Assembly: GCF_008728515.1 (NCBI RefSeq)
Contig: NC_044981.1
Coordinates: 116,344,385-116,408,384 of the forward strand
Reading direction: 5' to 3'
Source of the DNA: Papio anubis
Lineage: Eukaryota; Chordata; Mammalia; Primates; Cercopithecidae
DNA: 64,000 nucleotides
This document shows, piece by piece, positions 55,023 to 64,000 of this stretch (position 1 is the stretch's first letter; every line of letters begins with the position of its first letter). The translations under genes were made by a program, and so were the position numbers. Below the pieces are notes generated by a model, which was given only the letters and a program-made list of their open reading frames with translations, did not search any database and had not been told where the DNA came from.

Positions 55023-57200
55023 CCTGCACTAATTTCTTACACAGCTAGACACAAAAACAAAAATGCAGCAGCAGAGATTACTATGGCCTTCAACAAGGGA
55101 CAAGAAAGTCATTGCAGAGACTAGTTTGCTGAAAAATGGGCACTAGTGCCAAGATAGGTGTATTATTTCTGTATATGCTCAGAAATAGTTAAGAAAGAAA
55201 AGCCAGGGAAAAGATTGATCAGTATGATACTGCCTCACTAATTAAATATGACAGATTCTTCTATGGGCTAGGTCAACAGGAAAACCATTAACAGAAGCTT
55301 CTCTAAGTACAAACCTGGCATTGATTTTTCAGTAGTGTCCCCTGAAAGCTCACAGAATCTAAAGTGAAGGCAGAAATGATTTCCTTTTGCCTCAACAACT
55401 GCTGAGTCATAGTCACCAGGTATGTCTGCAAATGCTAATGTAAACTGAAACAGCATACAAAATTCCTTGCTGGATTGTTTTCAGACTGTATTCATCAAGG
55501 AGGAAAAGCCTGTTTTGTGTGCCAAGGGATGTTGCCGTTTAGTGGGTTTCCATGGTCCCTGGCTTCCCGCAGTGGAATGTTATGGTGGTACAAGTTACAG
55601 CAGCCCAGTGTAGCTTATGATGTTAAGGGAAAGGATAGCTGAGGGCTAGTGTGCTGACAGAAATGCAGCACAACACTTCCCCTATTCCTGCCGCCAACTG
55701 CAAAACCTTCTTCGTATCGTCAGAGGAGACTTTGATATCAGCACACTTTGCTTATTTTCATGCGGTAATAAGTTATTTAGACATTTGTCTTTCATATTAT
55801 CTCAATTATTCTCAGAGTGAATGACTTACAACTCTGCAATAGGATGACGATCTAAGTGAAGCATGATTATTATTGATGGTGACAATACATTTAAGAATAT
55901 TCAAAAGAAAACCCGATATGATGACTATAAGGTATCACTCAAGATTGTTGAATAAAAGCTGTACTACAAAATGAGGTGTCTATTTAGTATATTAGTCAAA
56001 TTCAGAGCTCTTAATGTCTGTGGAAATAAAATAAGCTGTGTATAAATGGAAAAAATGAAAGGGAAAAGTTCAGATTATTATTTTAGTTTGATACAGTGAG
56101 ATGTTCTTCAAGTCCCTTAAATGTAGAAAAAAAATTATGTTCCATGTTAAGGTTGTGAATTGAGTTTGGGTGGAAGGGAATCGTTGAATGCTCATGTCCA
56201 TTCAGTTCTTTGGTGGGATGAAAATGTCAGCACCTGATATAATAGGAATTTTTACTTGCTTTTAGAATAAAATTAAAATGAGAATGCCAGTTCATCCTTT
56301 GAAGTTATTCAAGAGAATAAGAATTTAATACCGCAGTGATTGCATTTCCACTTGGAAAAGTGCCTACTTAGCTGTTCATGGAGTATGTTTCATATGTTTA
56401 ACTCTGTGCTATTTGTATATAATAGAGTAAAGCTTTGTGGGTCCAACTATAAGGACACGGATTTAAGAAAGGCTGCAGTCACTGTGGCATCCCAGGGAAG
56501 ATTTGTGGGGGAGGCTGGGCATAAGATGGCTATTAAGCAAGAATAAGACACAGAGTAGAGAAGAGAAGAAGGGGGAAGGGGCTGCTAAGTAACAATGGAA
56601 CTGATAGTGGTGCAAACAGAGTGTGGAGGGGGCAGGGCAGATCCAATCCCTTGTGAACTTGGTTAATAAAGAGCTACTCTGGGCTTCTATAACTTGTACC
56701 ACCATAACGTTCCACTGCAGGAAGCCAGGGAATAACAACAGATAGTTATTGAACGTTAACAAATCAGAGGGCTTTAGATTTGAAGCAATAAGTCAAAAGG
56801 AGCCCCTATAGACTTTCAGCATAGACAGACTCAGTAGACTATCATTTCTTTGAAGGTCTTATCTGCTAGATGGTGTTCAGTACACAGTGACTATTTTAAA
56901 CATACATAAGCTCACAAGTCCTACTCTAAGCCATAGACATGCATGAGGCCCTGAGAAGGATGTGTGAATTGTAGAGGCAAAGAAAGCAATGTTAACACTC
57001 TTTGATTAGCTGCGGCTTGGACCCCAATCCAAATTCAGAATTCAACCAGGATAAGATAGACCACATAGAGGACTTGTTGGAGCTGAGCTTGTTAGATGCC
57101 AGTAACTTCAACCCTGCTCTGTCTTTTCCATGCCAGTCTTAGGAACTTTTGAGCTTGGATTATATCACCATGGAAAAAGCCAATTCATAGCATACCTGAC
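55023..57200. other. GRM1 intron, mostly unique
   Basis: Nothing recognised with confidence. Open frames here are short. Confidence 0.45.
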
Positions 57201-57720
57201 ATAGCCCAGTAAAATGAAACCATTATAGTTCATGTAAAAATATATTAGCATTTATCTAATATTTGACCTGTTGGAGATTAGGAATATGGGAAGTTTTTAT
57301 TTTTCCTGTTTGCACACAAATATTTCTAGCATTGCATAACATGATCATTTCCTTGGTATGAATCATTTGCAGTGAATTTGTTCAATCAAGATGTTTCTTT
57401 AGACTCTTGATCCATATTGGAAAATTGCCCTCCAGGAAAAATTGTACAACGTATTTTACCATTAGCTGCATATCTGAGCGCCCATTTTACCACATCCTGA
57501 CCAGCAGTAGATACTATCATTTTGTAAAATATATGCCAGTTTGACAAGTGCAAAATTATTCTTTTTGTTTTCTTTAGTTACTAGGGGAAGTAAACCATTT
57601 TCTTTTGGGGGAATTGTATATTCCTGTTTGTGACCTCATTATTTTAAAATTATAATGATAACATTTATTGTAATATTTTAAGTTGTTATAATTTTTTCAC
57701 TTTTGTTAATTTCCTGTAAA
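57200..57720 (-). mobile_element. Old L1M relic, minus orientation
   Basis: Plus-strand text aaaattgccctccaggaa, accacatcctgaccagcagt and ccagtttgacaagtgcaaaa follows the antisense of an old L1 ORF2 3' region in order. Highly diverged. Confidence 0.6.
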
Positions 57721-58018
57721 TAAACACAAAATTTGAGTCTGATTCACCAAGTACATCATTGTGCTGTATCTTTAGAAGAGAGATTTCCTGGCAGGGAAGA
57801 AGCTGGAAGCAGCGTTTTTGAATGTCTGCCATAGCACACAGACCCTAAATTTCATGAAAAGGCCAAGTCGTGTGCGGGCAGCAATCCCAGAGACTAGGAA
57901 GCTGGCTTAATATCCCTATCCCTTACTTTCCATATATGGCTTAGTTCCTTTGTTTACACTGTCCAAAGAACATTTTAGGAATATCTTCCCCAAGTGATTT
58001 GATTGAAACATTTAATTT

Positions 58019-58525
58019 CATTATTAGTTGGCCAAATATGAAACATTTGACAGCCTCTTGTGATTCTCCAATTTTTTTAAAAAAATTAAAAGTGAAAAAG
58101 TATTACAAAGAAACAGGCACAGAGAAGTAAAAGCATTCCTGAATTCATATGGATTATCTTCAGGCAGAACCTGGGACATGAGAAAGACTGGAAGAGGCTG
58201 GGTCTGGGCAGTGGGCTGCCAGGTTCTGCTGCAGAAGAGTAGTCCTGAAGCAGAAACTTACCCAAGGAGTACTGCCTGGACTGCTGTACTGCACATCTCC
58301 AGAGGGCACCATCCACAGAGAACATGATAATAATGGTGTCCTTGGAGCTCTGCAGTGTGGAAGCCCTTCCTGAAACCAGGAAGAGGGACAGGCAAATAAG
58401 TTCAGCAAGAAAGGGAAAACCCAGGTTGGGACCTTGGAAACAGGCAGTAAAGGAAAAGTCATGCATACACCAGTAACCCAGAGAGGGCAACCTTTCAATG
58501 GACAGGCCCCAGGGCAGGACTTCAC
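58019..58525. repeat. Copy A of an unassigned ~510-bp direct repeat
   Basis: It aligns end to end with 61435-61946, about 85 percent by eye, with identical stretches such as gaaacaggcacagagaagta, gcattcctga, gcagtgtggaagcccttcct and aggcaaataagttcagcaag. The 151-codon minus-strand open frame at 58086-58541 is not preserved in copy B. I do not recognise the family; an LTR or a local duplication are both possible. Confidence 0.75.
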
Positions 58526-59276
58526 TCTTTAGGAAAAGCATTATTCAGAACAAGTTTTTACTTAGTGGTGGTATCATAGAAGCTACCAAGAAAGGGACTC
58601 AGGCACAAAAATATACAGAGTCAGGTACTGGAACTGGGTTCAAGGTGGGACTGTGTCTCAGCATCAAATCAGAAGAGTTGCCAATACTGGAGAAAGGGAA
58701 AAGCAAGGACGTCAAGGCTAGGAGCAAAGGTGACCTTTGGTGAGTGTAGAGATGGAGCTGATACTTTTGGTGACCAGCCTAGATCACCTCATCAACTAGA
58801 ACACTCACAGCACAGTTGATGGAGTGTTGCTAAAAGCAACCCACAGCTGGCATCTTCTGTACAGAATTGCTCTCAGACGAACAGGAAATGCGTCATCAGG
58901 AAGACTCTGTTCCCCCATTCTTTGCCCCATGCCAGAACTCAACCAATGACTGACACTGGAGTTCAAAAGGTTGGACCCCTTGTTAACTCTCAGTCAATCT
59001 GTGTTTCAGAGGATTCCCTGGAATCAGATTGCAGCTTCTCTCCAACTGAGACATTGCTTAACTTACTCCCCAGTCCTAGCCTACTTCCTTCCTCTCCTCT
59101 TGACAGCACACCTCAACAAATCATTTGCAGAGGAATCTCTGCCTCTGGCTCTGCTTCTTGAGAACTCAATTCAAGAAAGAATGGATGACCTAGATTCTAC
59201 TACACCATAATGCTCAGGCTCAAGATACTAACACTCTTTCCAACTCTCCCACTCCACATCCAAACTGCTTGTGAGA
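58526..59276. other. Intron sequence between the unassigned repeat and a THE1 LTR
   Basis: Nothing recognised with confidence; if copies A and B are paired LTRs this could be internal sequence, but no retroviral motif was seen. Confidence 0.35.
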
Positions 59277-59640
59277 TATATTAGTCCATTCTTAAGCTGC
59301 TACAGAGACATACCCAAGACTAGGTAATTTGTAAAGAAGAAGAGGTTTGATGGATTTACAGTTCCACATGGCTAAGGAGGCCTCACAATCATGGCAGAAG
59401 GTGAAGGAGGAGCAAAGGCATATCTTACACGGACACAGGCAAGAGAGCATGTGCAGGGGAACTGCCCTTTGCAAAACCATCAGATCTCCCGAGGCTTCTT
59501 CACTATCACCAGAACAACATGGGAAAAATCTGCCCCCATGATTCAATTACCTCCCACCGGGTCTCTTCCTGGACACATGGGGATTATGGGAGCTACAATT
59601 CAGGATGAAATTTGGGTGGGGACACAGCCAAACCATATCA
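59277..59640 (-). mobile_element. THE1 solo LTR, minus orientation
   Basis: It starts tatattagtccattcttaag on the plus strand and ends caaaccatatca, with ggtaatttgtaaagaag, acagttccacatggct and cctcccaccgggtct in order. Pentamers tgaga and tgagg flank it. Confidence 0.93.
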
Positions 59641-60188
59641 TGAGGTATTTAAAAAATTATAAGCATTGTACTCTTTTAATGTATCTGTTAAAATGGAGAT
59701 TTCTGGGCTCGTCATAGACCTACACATAAAATAATCACCTTTTTGGGGGCCCTGGGAAAGTTTCTTGAACTTTAAAGATTAAAAATGATGTTCTAGGACT
59801 TGGAGTAGGAAGAAGTTATTGATGGAAATCAAGTGGGTGGGCAAAGAAAGAGAAAAGGGGAACAGGAGCTGGGATTGATGGCTGAAGCAGAAGTTGAGAC
59901 TGAATGTGTATTTAGCACGATGTGATATAAATAAGACACATCTCAATAGTGAATGCAGCTTTCCTAGGGAGGCATTCAGAGCACAAAGAAACCTCCTAGA
60001 GTTTTATGTGGCCTTTGCTAATTTGTGTCACTTCATTGACCCTTAGGGTCCCTATTTATAAATGGGTACAGTGAGGTCTTCCACATTAACAGCTCATTTG
60101 CATGTTATGTAGATAGACTGAAACAATGCGTTAGGTACTTTGTGTTAGGCAGGGATCTAGACCCGACATGGCGGCGCCACTCCGAGTA

Positions 60189-60222
60189 GCAGGCCCTTTG
60201 TTCGAGCAGGCCCTTTGTTCGA
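60189..60222 (+). repeat. 17-bp perfect tandem duplication in the LTR U3
   Basis: gcaggccctttgttcga occurs twice in succession (60189-60205 and 60206-60222). U3 direct repeats often hold enhancer sites, but these have no factor match that I can name. Confidence 0.95.
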
Positions 60223-60457
60223 GACTTCCCTTCCTCTTTGAACACACCCTCAGACTTACATACATCAGAGGTTCTGGCTGGGCAACGACACTCCCCCATG
60301 ACCTGCAGCTCACCTGCATTCCACAAGTTCGTAAACAGCAGTTTCGGTTAACAGTTTCCAAAGACCCCTTCCTCGTGACCCTTACTCAACTCCTGCCCTA
60401 GTAGTTTCAAGACCCCCCAGGCCCTGTTTGCACAACCAGCTTCCCTACTTCTCAGGC

Positions 60458-60463
60458 TATAAG
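60458..60463 (+). promoter_or_regulatory. TATA box of the solo LTR
   Basis: TATAAG in a pyrimidine-rich setting, about 80 bases before the AATAAA signal, as in gammaretroviral LTRs. Confidence 0.6.
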
Positions 60464-60538
60464 AAGCCCCTACCCTCCTCCCTCAGCACGACTTCCTCTG
60501 CCCGCACCTTTGGACTGAGGAACCTCGCCCCGAGTCCT

Positions 60539-60544
60539 AATAAA
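60539..60544 (+). terminator. Polyadenylation signal of the solo LTR
   Basis: AATAAA followed by a ttgccttgtgtcttcgttcc stretch that could act as the GU-rich downstream element. Confidence 0.6.
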
Positions 60545-60619
60545 GGCTATTCTCACCACCATTTGCCTTGTGTCTTCGTTCCCGGTTTGGCTCCAGCCTC
60601 AGTTTACCTTTACACTTTG

Positions 60620-61434
60620 AACCAGCTGGAAGAAACAGCATTACATAAATACAAATTATAACACCATTAATACCTCCCTGGCTGAGTTTCAAAGCCACAG
60701 CCAAGTTTTGAAGCCTTACAATATTCATGAAGATATAATTAAGTTCAAGAGGCTGCAGATTTCATTTATAAGATGTCAGTCAATGGGAAGACTTTCTAAT
60801 CTGATATCTAAATTGCTCTTAACTGTAAGCAGATAGCACCTATAAGACCCCTGCAACTGGAGAGTCATATTTGCTTTAAAAGCAAGACCCCCATAATGGA
60901 TAATTTTTTCTCATTAAATTTTGGCTAAATTTCAAAGGGAAAAAAATTCCAATAAAGAGAAATTCTTTACACAGGAATCCACGTGACTATGAGGTCTCAT
61001 CATATATCACCAAGACCATGAAATGCTCTTGGACTGAGAGAAAATGAGGTTGTCAAGACAAAGGTCTCAAGATGATGGTGATTTATTAGTGGGAAATAAG
61101 GCATCCTGGAACACTAAGGGCATATGAAGATGCAAATAATGATCCATCAGGTGCTTTCCTCCCCACCTATCCACTCCATTACAGTAAGCACACTTTCTCT
61201 GCATCTGTTCAAAACCTGGCCATACATAAGCTGGTGGGAAGCCTGTATGGAGAAAATACATTGGATTTGCATTCTGCTCTTAGTTTATTCATACTGACCA
61301 ATACAACTTTCAGTAACAAATTCTGAGGACAGAATGGAGAACCATATGTATGAATGAGGATCACAGGGGCAATTTTCTAAATATCGTATGAGGAAATGTA
61401 CATGGTGTTTTTGTTCTGTGCCCATGCAGAAGAC
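60620..61434. other. Intron sequence between the solo LTR and repeat copy B
   Basis: Nothing recognised. Confidence 0.4.
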
Positions 61435-61946
61435 CATTTTTAGTTGGCCAAATGTGTAGAAGCATTTGATGGCTTCTTAAGATTTTCGGATTTTTTTTTT
61501 AATTAACAGAGGAAAAGTATTACAAGGAAACAGGCACAGAGAAGTAAAAGCATTCCTGACATCATATAGTTTGTCTTCAGGCAAAACCCGAGACATGAGA
61601 GAGACTGGAAGAGGATGGGTCTAGGCAGTGGGCTGCCAGGTTCTGCTGTGGATGTCTGGTCCAGAGGCAGAAACTTTTACCCAAGGAGTACTTTCTGGAC
61701 TGCACATCTCCAGTGGATGTCATTAACAAAGAACATGATGATGATGGTGCCCTTGGAGTTCTGCAGTGTGGAAGCCCTTCCTGAAACTAGGAACAGGGAC
61801 AGGCAAATAAGTTCAGCAAGAAAAGGAGAACCCAGGTTGGGACACTGGAAACAGGAAGCACTGGAAGAGTCATGCAGACAGCAGCAACCTGAGGGTACCC
61901 AGAGTGGGCATCATTTCAGTGGGCAGGTCCCAGGGTGGGACTTCAT
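61435..61946. repeat. Copy B of the unassigned ~510-bp direct repeat
   Basis: Counterpart of 58019-58525, in the same orientation, 3.4 kb away. Small indels differ between copies, for example an extra tgtactg in copy A and a short insertion near 61895 in copy B. Confidence 0.75.
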
Positions 61947-61949
61947 TTA

Positions 61950-62105
61950 TTTTCCTTATTATTTACTAAACTCCTTTTTTTTTTTTTTTTCCAGATTTCA
62001 TCATTTTTTGTTCCTTTTTCTGTCCCAGAATTCTACCCAGGATATCACACTTCGTTTATTTTCCTTGTTTCTTTAGGCTTCTCTGGGCTGTGACAGGTCA
62101 TAAAC
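61950..62105 (-). mobile_element. Old L1M 3'-UTR fragment, minus orientation
   Basis: The text cagaattctacccaggatat, ttctttaggcttctctggg and ctgtgacaggtcataaacc is the reverse complement of the L1M 3' end seen on the plus strand at about 52350-52480. A T-run at 61976-61992 corresponds to the A-run in that copy. Confidence 0.7.
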
Positions 62106-63160
62106 CTTTCTGGGTCCAGGTTTTTCATCTTGTAAAATAAGAAAGGATTATCTAGCTAAGCTCCAACGGCTCCCACTTGGATTCTAAGTATGCCCAGGTC
62201 TTTATAGTAAAGGCCGTCTATAGGCTACTTGGATTGTCACTGGGATCCTGGGGACAAGTAATGATGACTAAAGAGCCCACTCTTCTGGCCCTTGGTTTTC
62301 ACCATCTCATTCTCCAAAGCGCATATTGGTCTGATAATTAGAGTAAGATATAACCGTCATTTCTCTGCCACTGTTTGCTTCCTGGTAGAAATTACATTAG
62401 CAGTGAAATGGCTGAAGGACAAGTAAGCCAAAGGAAGGAAGAAGAGAAAAGCAGCCTGAAGAACAAGGATTTTACAATCTTACAGTAATAATGTGTGATT
62501 TTCCTCAATTTATCTTCCTACACTAAAAGGAAGTAAATACTAGGGGAAAAAAAAAGAATCAACACTGAGGATGTAGGCTTTTGTCTCTTGGTCCTTTAGG
62601 AGTTCACTCACATCCCAGGAGTCATTGTTTGCACCCTTATGAGGGAGAGTCTCAGAGTATCCATGTCAGTAATGGTCTCTTATCAGCCAGCCTGAGCCTT
62701 GTGCCAGCTGAATCCTACCAAATGACAACAGATGGCTCAGCATCTACATTTTCCCACATCACTACCAGGAAATGTGGTCAAATATATTTTTAACTACTTT
62801 CCTGATTATTGTCCCATATAATATTCACAGACAAGTATTCAAGTGTAACGAAGCATAGTTATCAATAAAAACCACTTTCTTTTAATTTGATAATTTAGAA
62901 AATAGATCCTACAACTAAGAAATATAACAGGGATGGGGGAAAATACTCAGTACTCATGTTAGGAGGGAATCCACAAAAACGAGTAAGTGTATATTCGAGG
63001 CACAGCAGTCAGTGTCATGGTTACCAGGAACTAACCCTCTAAGAGTTATATTATGGGTATATTAGATGGCAGGGTTGCCAAGCTCATGGAATTGAAATAA
63101 AAGAATGACTTTGAGGAGGATAAAATACCCTAAAAAATTGATACAGAGTAATAGCTTTTA
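62106..63160. other. GRM1 intron, unique sequence
   Basis: A weak MIR-like patch near 62107-62180 (tccaggtttttcatcttgta). No exon is recognised. Confidence 0.4.
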
Positions 63161-63720
63161 ACTTTTTGTGGTGGGCAGAATGGCCCCCTACAGATGTCCA
63201 CACCCTAATCTCCAAAACCTGTGAAAGTTATGCTTCATGGCAAAGGAATTTTACATGTCTAATTAAGATTAAGTGCCTTAAAATAATGGGGTTAGTCTAG
63301 ATGGTTCAAGTGGTCAAAATCCAAACCATATGGGCCATTAAAGTGAGAACTTTCTCTGCCTGGGATTAGAGAAACAGGGCACAAATTTAACGACTGGAAA
63401 CACAGGAGGGACTGAGCTCATTGTTGCCAGAGAGGTCATGTGGAAAGCATGAAAAAGGATGTGGACAACCTATAGGAACAATCTCTAGGAACAACTGCTG
63501 GCTAACAGGCAGCAAAGAAATGGGGACCTCAGGACAAGAGCTGCTAGGAAGAGAATTCATGCAACAACTAAAATGGGCTTAGGATTGATTCATCCCCAGA
63601 GCCTTATGGAACGCTAAACAAGACTCAATGGAGCCATGTTCTACTGAGACTTCTGACCTACATAACTGTTATATAACAAATGGGTGCTATTTTAAACTGC
63701 TAACATCACCATAATTTGTT
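63160..63720 (+). mobile_element. MLT1-like MaLR LTR relic
   Basis: Landmarks are gtggtgggcagaatggcccc, ctaatctccaaaacctgtga, atggcaaaggaattttacat and gacttctgacctacataact, in the order of old MLT1-type LTRs. Divergence is high. Confidence 0.6.
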
Positions 63721-64000
63721 AAGGCTGCAGGAGAAAACTAAAACAACTCTCATTGACAGATATATATGACGCATTACCCCCAGTCTTGTCCATGGAAAAG
63801 ACAATGGGCTTTCACATTTCATGAAATCTACCATTATGATCAATACTGTAGTGGTCTAAGAGTACTTCCTCTGAGTATTTAAGAAATAAAGAGTGCTCAT
63901 GTCCTTCAAATGATAACTGGATAGTGTAGTGTCTCCATACTAGTCCTATGATTCTTTTTGATTCCCAAACTATCACATGACAGTTTCACTCTGAAGGCCA

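Larger units (their letters stand above)
60143..60614 (+). mobile_element. CpG-rich retroviral solo LTR (gammaretrovirus-like, ERV1), lineage-recent
   Basis: A 472-bp LTR opens tgttaggcagggatctag and ends cagtttacctttaca, flanked by a perfect 5-bp duplication, ctttg (60138-60142 and 60615-60619). A TATAAG box is at 60458-60463 and AATAAA at 60539-60544, placing U3, R and U5 in the usual order. Many CpGs survive, unlike the older LTRs nearby, which argues for a recent insertion. It lies antisense to GRM1. No internal viral sequence remains. The exact family is not recognised. Confidence 0.82.

Noticed and set aside
58086..58541. 151-codon minus-strand open frame as a gene
   Set aside because: It lies in repeat copy A and is not conserved in copy B; the composition resembles no known protein family and there is no exon context.
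61615..62076. 153-codon plus-strand frame as a gene
   Set aside because: It spans repeat copy B and an antisense L1M fragment with a T-run giving poly-Phe.
41226..64000. An additional upstream GRM1 exon
   Set aside because: I looked for the family wording before Gly396 next to a donor site and for other ligand-binding-domain motifs on the minus strand and saw none; the intron seems to continue past the window. A translated search would settle it.

Overview
The window is interspersed-repeat-rich primate genomic DNA lying almost entirely inside introns of one gene, GRM1 (metabotropic glutamate receptor 1), which is transcribed from the minus strand. I support three coding exons, in gene order 41225-40979, 35917-35749 and 3230-3104. 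Their phases join correctly, all have AG acceptors and GT donors, and together they encode residues 396-577 of the receptor: the end of the glutamate-binding Venus-flytrap domain, the linker, and eight of the nine cysteines of the cysteine-rich domain. The preceding ligand-binding exons lie beyond 64000 and the seven-transmembrane exon lies before position 1.

The organism is most likely an Old World monkey. Several young AluY copies carry the 'gatccggccactgcactcc' form of the right arm that I associate with cercopithecid Alu subfamilies. Two young L1 3' ends share a non-human-like 3' UTR, and a CpG-rich solo LTR at 60143-60614 looks lineage-specific.

Layout by coordinate: (1) 1-3103 is the intron downstream of the cysteine-rich exon, with an Alu, MIR and L2 relics. 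(2) 3231-35748 is a 32.5-kb intron dominated by LINE-1. It holds an old L1/HAL1-type relic (about 3960-5900), a twin-primed young L1 (8350-10278), and a near full-length L1PB/L1MA-type element (about 10340-20620) broken by a complete THE1 provirus-like element and an MSTA solo LTR. It also holds a second L1 (21794-27487) that carries an Alu and two further L1 insertions and is flanked by direct repeats of about 350 bp. Positions 27841-35748 are mostly unique. (3) 35918-40978 is a 5.1-kb intron with a MaLR LTR, an Alu and a MIR. (4) 41226-64000 is at least 22.8 kb of the upstream intron, with seven Alus, old L1 3' ends, MIRs, a 5S rRNA pseudogene, a THE1 solo LTR, a young retroviral solo LTR, and a 0.5-kb direct repeat (58019 and 61435) that I cannot assign.

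All ten Alus and all four sizeable L1s are on the plus strand, antisense to GRM1. I found no operon, CRISPR array, intact foreign gene or credible new protein-coding system. The most unusual structures are the ~350-bp target-site duplication around an L1, the 84-bp pure A tract inside L1 ORF2, and the unassigned 0.5-kb direct repeat.
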